Shown here: positions 1 through 9,856 of the stretch, piece after piece
Position numbering within the stretch: position 1 is the stretch's first letter
How the letters are laid out: each line of letters starts with the position of its first letter
Assembly (NCBI GenBank): GCA_037576215.1
Contig: JBANDB010000004.1
Coordinates: 2,108,001 to 2,172,000, forward strand
Reading direction: 5' to 3'
Length of the DNA: 64,000 bases
DNA from: Armillaria gallica
Taxonomy: Eukaryota > Basidiomycota > Agaricomycetes > Agaricales > Physalacriaceae
Notes under the pieces: model-generated
The model's input: only the letters and a program-made list of their open reading frames with translations
Database searches by the model: none
What the model was told of the DNA's origin: nothing
Made by a program: the position numbers and the translations under genes

Positions 1-71
1 GCACTCTACATGCCTTAGCGCGACGACTCACACTTCTACGTTATCTCCCTTATAAGGGAGAGGTCACATAC

Positions 72-2018
72 ATGGCGGCCATGTTCGACAGCGCATTCGA
101 GACATTGCACCGGAATGAATTGCTTCTTATGATGGATGCGCATGGTATAACCGCAAGCGCTACCGGTTCGACGGTCGATGATATAAGGGAGTTGCTCAGT
201 GATCATGTCTTCAGGGGATTATGTGCTGATTCGCTTAATGGTCCCCTCACAGATATACCTGTTGGATGCCTTGATTGTCTACAGGAATTCGCTTTCTGTG
301 ATCGGATAAGAGTCCGTAATGTCCGTTAGTTATTGTTAAACGTTTCAGTGTATCTTTTGTTCTCGTGTGGACATGTGAGCAATACATTTTGCTTTTATAT
401 GTCTTCTCTGTTCTTGCTCTTATGATTTTTCCTACCTCAAATATCCATGACTTCCTCATTCCTATATTTTTCTTTGGAAGGCATGTCTGTACGGGCTTCT
501 ATCGCACCCGATGATGAATGCTCTTTTGTATCTCGAGCCTGGTTGCAGGCACATAAAAAACCCCGGTGACCTGGACGCCAACCTTTTGGTCCAATGTGTT
601 TCTGTTGAAGGATCTGTCGCGTTTGTCTTACCTTTTCTTCCGGCTGACATGGAAGACCTCGATGTTTCCCTCGGGCAGAATGCCAGGTAAGTTTTTGTGG
701 TTTCCTGTTCGTTTATGAATTCTGAATTGGCCTGTTAAGTTGATACTGCATACTCAACTACCGATATAAGTGATGAATCCTTCTCTGAACCATTCTACGA
801 CTCAAACAATGCTGATGCTGCATCCGATTGTCGTGTTGATTTTTTCGACGTGTTGGGTGAGTCTTGGTTACTAGTGTCTTTTGTGCTTGTTCCAATCCTT
901 TATCCTAGATCAAGACTATCCCATGGATGTCGATTCTTCATCTGAGTCAAATGTGATCTCCGAATCATGCAAAAATTTCGCCAATTCCGGTGCCTTCTTG
1001 GCTGGCGCCGTCCAGGATTCTTCATCACCGATCTTCACCATGGGTGGGATCGGTAATTCAAGTCCCTCTGCCTCGGGCGAGGGCGATTGTTTCTTTGCAG
1101 AGGATGGTCAATTCGCCTCGGGTTATGTCCATTCATCATCTTCCCAGGGAGGGTTCTCGTTAGCATTGTCTGTCATCCATTGTATGCTGTTTGGATGGAC
1201 TGTTACTGGTTCACGTAGCCTCGTTTTTACTTCTGATATTGAGTCTCTTGAGTACTCCGCACGTTTACATGGCCTGATGATGCCTGTTGGTTCTTGCGTT
1301 CAGGAGCTTCAACGAGCATTACTGGCTCATATGTTGATGGGAGAGTGCTTCAATCGTCGGACAACTGAATTAGTACATGGCGATAGTCAACGTATAGACG
1401 TGTCTACATGCATAAACATCTCCACTGGTTTTCATTCGGCAGAATCATTGAGTCGCGCTATGCTTGACTACGTGCTTTCTTATTCTGAACGGAGTGCCCA
1501 TCTTACTTTAAATAAACTTAACGTGTTGACGCTGTCCTTAGGTTTGACAACCAAATTGCCACGCTATCCGTCTCGACAAGATTATCTTGCTGCTTTACAG
1601 GATCTCTATGACAGCATGTCGTCTGAAAATATTCTAGATCAGTGTTTGCCTACCTTACCGCGCGAGAGTTTGCTGATGATTGGTAGATGTCATAGGCTTG
1701 ATATTTCGACGTGCAAAGATATGCAAACTCTCCGACCACAGGAAAGGACATCGACACACTCAAGTACGCAATGACTATCTAGTCAAACTTGCTCTAATTC
1801 TCCATCGTGCAGATTTATATATGAAGGACAGCGATTGAACCCTCAATACACTCCTGAAATGTACTCTGTGGAAAATGAAGGTGCGTTATGTACCGAAAAA
1901 CTAACATGTCTGACTTCCCGTAGATACAATCGATGTTATGCTCGAGCGTGAGTCCCATCTTGAATTGATTGACGAGTCCTACATCGATGCATCGCGCAGA
2001 AATCGGTGGAAAGACTGA
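72..2018 (+). pseudogene. Decayed multi-exon gene with repeated SAP-like helix motifs
   Basis: I do not recognise a named family. Coding-like exons can be followed from the ATG at 72 to a TGA at 2016-2018, with plausible short introns at about 696-780, 856-908 and 1883-1922. Several stretches share a two-helix pattern: ELLLMMDAHGI followed by DDIRELLSDHV, and LLMIGRCHRLDISTC near the end, resembling SAP/HeH-type helical repeats. Similar repeats occur, from memory, at the N-terminus of some Agaricomycete helicase-type mobile proteins, but no helicase motif is visible here. The frame breaks near 555 (a run of A then C) and near 1730, where coding-like sequence continues in another frame (for example VRNDYLVKLALILHRADLY). 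It is best read as a decaying gene. Unrecognised introns could explain part of this. Confidence 0.4.
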
Positions 2019-2500
2019 AGTTTAGGCACCATAATTCATAAGTCCATGTATTAATCCCCCCATTAATCTTAACTCCCAAAATGCGTAAGAACGGCGCCCG
2101 AGCATCAGCATTATGTAAGGTAGCGGGCTTTGCCGCTCGCGGCCTTACTCGTTATTTGACGCAACTGTCCGATCGAACTTGCAAAATTTATCCCAAATGA
2201 TGGCAAATGACACGTCCCCTGGCATGAATGCCCACTGTTTTATGGTATCGAGAGCCTTGGATTGAGCGTGAGGCTTGTACTTTTCAAATAATGAGCCCGG
2301 GCCTTCAGAATCACTACTTATAATCCCCTCAGCACGTCACGCGAGTTTCAGAAAAAGCTTCGAGTAACATTTATATCCAACTACATATACAGGCGACACG
2401 AAAATACCAGGCTAGATGAATGTGAGTGTTTACATAAATTGTACGACGCGTGTATCTGTGCGAAACCAGAAGCACTCATTAGTCTCAAAGTAGCACTTGA

Positions 2501-3867
2501 TCAGGGCTTGATAGGTTGCAAGGCCGGTAACTTCGCCATCTTCGCGACCGACGAAAGGAGGAAAGAATAACTCGTTCCGTCGCCCTACACAAAGTTCCGT
2601 TATACCAACACTCGAAAACGGGAAGAAAACAAAGCTCACGATCATCGTCGTAGGGAACCCAGGATCAAAGGGCACAGCACCGTCCAAGTACTCTATCTGC
2701 TCCTTGGACAACGAAACGTCCAGCGCCTCAATATTCGCCTTGAGGTGCTCCACTTTTCGACCTCCAATGATTGGGAAGACATTGGGCGTTTTGTGCATCA
2801 CGTACGCGATCGCCACTGCACCCGTACTCGTCAGAGATCTGCAATAGCAAAGGACGATAATTCTAACTCACCTGCCCTGATGTTAGAACCGACGCCAACC
2901 TCAGCCGCTACCTTCTCCAGTGCCCTACACACCTTCACCTCCACCTCTGTACGCTCCCAATCCGGGCCAAACATCATGCGTCCCTTCTCTCCCGTCTCCC
3001 TACGTTGCTGTTCCTCTGCGTCTGTCCGTAGCTTTCCTTCCCCAAGTACAAACCACGGAGAGAGCGCCAAGCCAAGTGATCTGGCCATGGGGATGATCTC
3101 ACGCTCGAACGAGCGTTCGAGAATACTCCATTTACCCTGATAGATGACGAACGGTGTCTTGCCGTGGTCCATGGCGTACTGGTTGGCTTGAGAGACGACC
3201 CACGCGGGGGTGTCAGAAATACCCAGGTAGAGGACCTTCTGCGCCGCGACGAGATTGTGCAGGCTGTCCATGGCTTCTGGGATAGACGTCTCGTAGTCCC
3301 ACCAGTGGAGATATAGGATGTCTATGTACGATGTTCGGAGTTTTTTGAGACTTGCCTCCACGCTGATGTGCATAGATTTAGTGCTATTCCCGACGTAGTT
3401 GATCTTCTGCGTAACAGCATCGTCTCCGCGCTTGTAATTCGTCGTGTACTATGAAACGCGCACCATCAGGCCTTGCATAGAACAGACTGGAGGTTTCTGA
3501 CTTACTTTCGTCGCAATGACAAGCTGATCTCGTATTCCTCGCTTCTCGGCCCATTCACCAATGAACTCTTCAGAAGTCTCATCTTGACTGAATGTTGTAG
3601 GAATTAGAACAGGAATGGTGTGAAGGAACCAATTGCTTACTAGTTATTCGCAGTATCGATGTAGTTTCCCCCCATATCATAATACGCGTCCAGGAGCTTG
3701 AAGCTAGATTCCTTATTCATCGAACCCATACCAAATGCATCCCATTTGTCACCGATACTCATAGCACCTAGGGCCAAAGGAGATACCCTCACGCCCGCGC
3801 GAGCGGACAGGACACGATAGATACCAAGCTTGGTAGGAGGATCGCTGGCGATTTGAAAGAGAGACAT
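2501..3867 (-). CDS. Aldo-keto reductase, aryl-alcohol dehydrogenase type (copy 1, intact)
   Basis: NADPH-dependent oxidoreductase of the aryl-alcohol dehydrogenase group, which interconverts aromatic aldehydes and alcohols in the cytosol (family knowledge). Five exons join in frame with GT-AG introns: 3867-3641, 3587-3506, 3448-2872, 2815-2640 and 2584-2501, giving about 381 residues, the usual length. Visible signatures are the N-terminal LGAMS and IDTAN-Y segments (Asp and Tyr of the active site), the EWAEKRGIRDQLVIATK strand with its Lys, the LHWWDYET His, YQGKWSILER, and the C-terminal FPIIGGRKVEHL cofactor segment. A TATA-like box lies at 3915-3922. Two decayed copies occur at 12.5 and 48.1 kb, and this is the only copy with no lesion. 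Its exact substrate cannot be told from sequence. Confidence 0.9.
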
Positions 3868-3914
3868 GACGAGTTCAAGTTGCTGTTCGAGATGCAGTGG
3901 GGGCTGCTGGCCGT

Positions 3915-3922
3915 ATTATATA
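3915..3922 (-). promoter_or_regulatory. TATA-like box of aldo-keto reductase copy 1
   Basis: On the minus strand this reads TATATAAT, about 50 bases upstream of the start codon at 3867. The surrounding block (a T-rich run, then CGCATATA) is recognisable upstream of the two other copies, near 12,452 and 48,034. Confidence 0.45.
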
Positions 3923-4099
3923 TGCGGAAAAAAACTGCATTTGTAATCTCAAGCTATCAGTCAGCGACGGTGGTGGTGAGAATGTGCGAATGTAGGAGGT
4001 GGAAGGAAGCAAAACTATTTCAACAGCCGTCCATCCACGCAATGCTTTGAGCCTTCGGCAGCGGAATAACCGATCGAACAAGCCCACGTGGAATGTTCG

Positions 4100-5950
4100 G
4101 ATCAATCAACGCGGAAAAACCTTTTTTCTGTAACCTTCTCACTGTGTTCACTCGATGTCATTCAGTTGCCCATTTTCACAAAATCTACCGTACGGCGACT
4201 TTTTTTGTGTGGAGTCAGCGATGAGATCCTCGAAAAAATGGTCGTTGATGTCTGCTTCCTAATTAGTACCCTAAGTAATACGAAGTAGCGTGCTTCGGTT
4301 CAATTTCTCGGCTCGGCTAGCAGGTCCGGCTATTCTTCTCACAAGCACACCGTTCACTCCAGATTCCCGAGGTTCGCAAATTGTGTAAATCTGCTTATTA
4401 CTTCTTGTTTCACCCGCGCTTCCTTCGTATCAGAGCTTCATGCTGCGATGTACCAATTTCTAAAGATATAATCCCCGTGTAGCATCTTGGCACACCTTGA
4501 AGCAAACACCAAGCACTATGAGCGTGTTAAATTTCGCAGCGCGTCTTACTGAACGTAGCTGCAGTCATCGAGATCACGGAGTATCATAAAATGTCAGAAC
4601 ATCTGCGACTTTGCGTCGCTATCATTCACGACTTCAGCCAGGTCACCCACTAGGGCCATGCTTAGTCAGGTCAAATTATGGAATTACGTGGAGCTTCAAC
4701 GCTTCTCTTGTCCGCATTTCAAGTCGTCGTGTGCTAGGTGGTGGCGAGTCAAAAGGCTCGTGATTGAGGAGGGGAGGTCTCAAAATGGAAGTTTGCTTTC
4801 AAGTTTCCCACGGATTTCAAACTTAAACTCACACCACCACCTGTCTATCAAATTTCTTCCATCCGGTGTCTCGTTGCCAGAAAATCTTAGGTTCATACTT
4901 CAAGTTTTGGTTTCTACGTGGTATGCTCGAAATCGTCAACTTCCAGCTACCCGAAAATTACTTTCAGTGTGCACTGGTCACGGTTGGTGCGTAAAAACTG
5001 GTAAGGAATGAAGCCATTATGGCTGGCTTCCGAGAGGCGTGCTCCCCACTTCTCAAGCTTACATTGCTGGGATCTATCATCCGCTCAGACCTCTATTCAT
5101 TAGTCATAACCGAGGCGGTGAAGTAACTCGGGTTCCTTCCCCCCCTTTTTTGTAAAACCAGAATTTGAGGTGAAATTTTGTACCTACAGATGTCTAACCT
5201 CCTTGGGTTGTGCCTCGGTCTATTATTCGGCGGAGATGAAAGTCGATTTGCGATGTATCACGATGGTCTGTTTGCGTTCTCTTTAAAGGTAGTTCGACAC
5301 TGGGTACTGATTATTGATTCCACAGCGGACCTAAGGTGGTGGGGCGCACGCCAATGAGATGATATTACGCGTCTCTCTCCCACAGGATGGATAAGAGGGT
5401 CTTTATTCCGTCACAAAATCTGACATGCGTGTATCGATGGCTCAATGTCGGTCTTTTTATCATCGTTTTGAATCTCACCCCGAATAGAAACTCGTATCAA
5501 TTCTATTAAAGACGAGCTCGATGGCTGAAAGGTTTAGACGTTCAACGCGTCTTAAACTGTTTCGTTCGCCTCCCTACTGCTCTGGAATATACGACGTGTT
5601 CTCATTGTGCACCTTGATCTTGTATTAACTGGCGACCGCCTCTAGGCATTGTCGGTGTCAGTTCGAAATGACGCCACAGTGCATGAGTAAACTTTATAAA
5701 GCCTTGTGACAGATTACGCTCACCTTTGATAGACAAAATAACCACGTAAAATTTCTCGGGGCCGGTGAACCTGGCCTTGCTGTTTCTAGTCACTTTACAA
5801 CAAGCGCATCGACACTACTCCACCGGCAGGCTACTCTCCGATAACGATGTCCTCGTGTTTGTTTCTATTTCCCCAATTTAGCGTCGGATTTACAGTTTTG
5901 GCCGAGACGAAGCGCCAAAAATAAGTTTCGGTCGACGACGTCCGCGCCCT
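4100..5950. other. Intergenic stretch without a recognised gene
   Basis: Only short unsupported open frames are seen on both strands, the longest being about 117 codons at 4658-5011. They lack recognisable domains or convincing splice structure. I see no RNA gene or repeat here. Confidence 0.4.
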
Positions 5951-6024
5951 CGGTGAATCATCCGATTTTTCTTGCTGGACATTGGGTAAAGAATTCTTAT
6001 CGAAACGACATGAGGCTGGGGGGA

Positions 6025-6031
6025 TATAAAA
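6025..6031 (+). promoter_or_regulatory. TATA box of the MFS transporter gene
   Basis: TATAAAA lies 39 bases before the ATG at 6070. It supports that ATG over in-frame upstream ATGs at 5953 and 6010. Confidence 0.5.
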
Positions 6032-6069
6032 CCTCCATTCAGATTACCCGTCTTTCAAAGCCTCCTTTC

Positions 6070-8471
6070 ATGGCGACTCCCACCACACTCTCGCGCGAAG
6101 GAACCATTGCGGAGACCCCTGTCTCCCTTGATGGTGCTCCTACGGCTACCCCACGGTCGAAGAAGGAAAAGGGCGAAATACAGCTCACCGACCAGACTAA
6201 CCTTCTCCCCTTCAGGAAAATCGTCGCGGTATTTTTCGGTCTGGGTCTTTGTGTCTTCGTGACTGCGCTCGACTCTGTCAGCGTCGCCACGTCTCTAGCC
6301 ACGATCAACACCGCGTTCCATGCGGGTTCTGTGATCTCATGGGTACCCTCAGCGTATATGCTGGTATCGACGGCGTTTCAGCCTCTGTATGGACGGTTCA
6401 GCGATATTTTCGGGAGGAAGGCTACGTTGACTATGGCCATGTTAGTATTCATGATCGGAAACTTGGTTGCAGGGTTTTCGAAGAACATCATTCAGTTGAT
6501 CGTGTTCAGAGGATTTGCTGGTGCTGGGGGCGGTGGTATCGTTAGCATGATGCAAATTGTGGTGTCTGATATCGTGACCTTGAGGGAGCGGTGAGCCAAT
6601 GCGGCTGTTGTTTGTGCCGTTTTCTCATAGGCGTTTAGGGGAAAATATCAAGGTATCATTCAAGGAGTCGTTGCGATTGGATACACCGTCGGTCCACTCA
6701 TCGGAGGTGCTCTATCCCAGAGCGTCGGTTGGAGGGTACGTCTCTTGTTTCTTCAGGTCCCTTTGCTTGACCGTTTGCAGTGGTGTTTTTGGATTACCAT
6801 TCCGGTTTCCTTTGTTGCTACGGGGATTGTAGTCTTCGTCCTTCCCCTGAAGCCAGTACAGAGTGGTCTTCGAAGGTAAGCTAGTCGATACTCTAGGGAC
6901 TCCGGTGCTGAATGATTCTCAGGAAACTCTTGTCTATTGACTATCTCGGCACAATTTTGACATTAACATCTTGTACTCTTATGATGCTACCTTTGATTTG
7001 GGTACGTTCTCTGGCACTTCAGAATTTGCGTGGAAATTCACTAACATCCTACGAAGGGTGGTGTCACCTTCCCGTGGTCGTCGCCTATCATCCTGGCGCC
7101 TTTGTTGTCGGGCTTCCTTCTCGCTTTCATCTTCTGCATCTGGGAGTGGAAAGGCGCGCGTCTTCCTATTGTCCCTAGTACGTCTTTCTCGAACTTGCTT
7201 GCACCCATGCTTATTAGTGTGTTTCCTCCAGTGTACATCTTCAAGCACGCGACAGTCTGCGGAGTGTACATTACGATGTTCATGAAGTCGGTACTCCTTT
7301 TATGACAGGTAGACAACGCTAAAGGTTTTCAAAGTGGTTTTGTCTTCTTCTCGTCATTGTACTACTTGCCGCAGTTCTTTCAAGTCGTTCTCGTGTATAC
7401 ACCAATCCATTCCGGTAGGCGCGTTCTCGAACTTCCTCTCTACTGGGTATTTAAAACACATTTCTCGGCAGGCATGTTCCTCATACCACTTCTCGTTGGT
7501 CAACTAGCTGCTAGCTTCGTTTCGGTAAGGCTCAGTCATCAGTATGCCATGATCTTACCTGAATATTTGCCTTAAATAGGGCATTATGATTAGTCGCAGG
7601 GGTAAATACAAGGTGCGTCCTTCACCGTCACCGATATAGGACAGGGTTGACATTCCTTAGAGCATGATTCACACGGGGTTTGCGATCTGGGCAATCGGGT
7701 GCGGGTGCATCTCTACTATTAGCCATAAGTCAAACCAAGGCGCAATGGTCGTGTTCATGCTACTTTCTGGCATTGGTGCTGGACAGGTACGCCCTAATCT
7801 GCAATTGCAGGAAACGCCGTCTCACTGCTTGTTTGTCCTGTAAGACTTTGCAACCGACAACAATTGCCGCTCAGGCTAGCGTTTCGCGCAAGGACATGTC
7901 CGTGGTCACTGTGTTCCGAAATGCGAGTGCCTTTTTTACTCACTGCCATGATTATCTTTATTGAATATGCGTCCCTTAGTTTGTACGAAACCTCGGAGGC
8001 ACCCTAGCTTTGGCCATAGGCTCGACCATTATGTGCGTTCTCACTCTGATTCCGTTATTCAATCATACCATCCATGCGATTTATCTTTTTTGAAGCAACA
8101 ACGCCCTGCGTAAAGCTATGAACGATATCTCTATCTCTGAGTCACTCATCTCGACCATCATCGATGACCCTTCTTACCTTGCCAAGCCAACGTCGGTGAC
8201 TGGCCTTTCCGCTGCCACTGTTTCGTACATCCTGAGCCAAGGATATACGAAAGGTTTCAAGGATGTGTTCTATCTCAACGCATCTTTGACGGCATTCGCG
8301 ACACTGATCAGCATGGTGCTGATCAAGGATAAAGATCTGAGCCGAGATGATGCTCGGCTGAAAGGTAGGACGGAGAAGGATACGGAGAAGGATGGCACAA
8401 ACACGCCTGGCGCTGACATCGCAATCGGAGACGATATTGGGATGGCTGCTTTGGACCGGGATAAAGTATGA
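6070..8471 (+). CDS. MFS transporter, drug:H+ antiporter type (DHA2-like)
   Basis: Integral membrane exporter of the major facilitator superfamily, probably 14 membrane spans. About eleven exons are supported by continuous homology-like sequence. Exon 1 is 6070-6590, with a hydrophilic Lys/Glu-rich N-terminus and the first helices, including ALDSVSVATSLATI and the motif-A-like GRFSDIFGRKATL. Exon 2 starts at 6639 with GKYQGIIQGVVAIGYTVGP, the antiporter motif C region. Later exons carry LLSIDYLGTILTL, YYLPQFFQVVLVYTPIHSG, AGMFLIPLLVGQLAASF and AAQASVSRKDMSVVTVFRN. The last exon ends with a charged cytosolic tail and a TGA at 8469-8471. One intron near 7920-7979 appears to use a GC donor. I see no lesion. 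The substrate (drug, toxin or siderophore) is undetermined. The start codon is set by the TATA box at 6025. Confidence 0.88.
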
Positions 8472-8712
8472 TCGGGCTAAAATCGTTGTGAGCCTGATAA
8501 CCTAGATATTAGAGGCCTTGTTACCAATATGTACATGTTTTCAACAAACCTGTACGCTGGTCTATATAACGGACATAGCGCTGTATTAGAGAAAGGCGTT
8601 GGGTTACAGGAAGTTCAGCGAGAATGTAATACAACCCGAAGAATGGGTGGTAAGCGTAAAAATACAATTAGATTTGACAATAACCCATGTCTTCAGAATG
8701 ATAGAGAAACAC

Positions 8713-9701
8713 TTATCCTTGGTACCAAATAGGTTCGTCCTGATAATCTCCAGTAACATACGGCGTCTGGCCAGGTAACTCTGGCAACCTATATATAAGC
8801 TCAGCAAGAGAGGCATATCGACCTGACCTCAAAGAATCCACGACTGCCTTTGTGAAGACTCCACGCACTGCTCCCATGCCATCCTCAACCTCATGCGCAA
8901 GCTCATCGTTCTGACACGCACCCAAAGCGACGTGAGAGCTTGTCTCGGGCTCCCAGTCATACGCAGTCACCGGGCCTGCCGGGACATATGGACTCGGGGG
9001 GTAGGCTGCCAGACGTTCGTGTGCACCTTGGAGCATAGGTTCAATCGCATGTCCTGGGAGTGGGAGCATGTTGCGAACTGATCCTTCCTCCGCAGGCGCA
9101 TGTCCACAATCCAAAATGAGCGTATTCATCATCGTCGCGCCCTTTTCCCGAGAGATTTGGCTGAAAACCCCGTCGATTTCTCGAAGGCTGATATCGTATG
9201 TCGAGTCGGCTCCGCGGTCTATGGGGCATATCGCGTCGACAGGATTGACGCCCTCGCGAAGATACTCTTTGGCATCATACCGCGCCCCAGCCCCGGCGAA
9301 ATATACCAGGATGTTGTCCCCGTTTGCGATAGCGGGATTATCGGCGAGACCGTAGAGTGCACTGATTATATTGGCGTGAGTAGGACTACTAGTAGGGGGG
9401 GTAGGCTCCCGGTCCCCTAAAAGGCACTGGATACGATCGCTGGGAACACCAAGGTCCTCGTTGAGGTATTTTTGTATCGATCTTGCGTCTGACACGCAGC
9501 CGTGTAGGGGCTTGTGCGGGTATTCGTCGATGCCAATGAGAATGGCCCAGAATCGGGAACCGTCTTTTAGTCTCTGGACGACTAGGTGAGTAGAGTCTAA
9601 CCGGGGGTTTATTCGCTACTTGATACCTTTTGCTTTGGCACGTTAGAGTCTGGGGTTGAGTCGCAACTCTCTGTCGAGCTGTTATCTTCCTGGGACTTCA
9701 T
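8713..9701 (-). CDS. Caspase-like protein lacking both catalytic residues
   Basis: Peptidase C14 (metacaspase-like) fold protein of about 311 residues. Two exons are used: 9701-9627, giving a short Ser/Asp-rich leader, and 9573-8713, joined across a 53-base intron. Exon 2 opens with RFWAILIGIDEYPHKPL, the typical first strand, and keeps SDARSIQKYLNEDLGVP, DNILVYFAG, DAICPIDR and the C-terminal LPELPGQTPYVTGDYQ block. The catalytic His of GHG is replaced (FAGAGARY; Ala about residue 120, codon 9289-9291). The catalytic Cys of DCCHS is also replaced (LDCGHAP; Gly about residue 182, codon 9103-9105). The reading frame is otherwise intact. It is therefore predicted to be a pseudoprotease, perhaps regulatory (inference). 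It lies divergently next to the TPR-CCCH gene, about 155 bases between starts, so the two may share a promoter. Confidence 0.87.
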
Positions 9702-9856
9702 GAGATTGTTTGTTGTCGCCTTGAGTATAGTAAGTATCAAAGCAAGAAGACAACTTTCTCAATGTCCGGTTGGGCGGACCGGCTTTTACTCATTATGTAA
9801 ACTTCGGAAAGAAGTCCGAGACATTGCCGAAACACTTTACATCTACTGCCACCACA

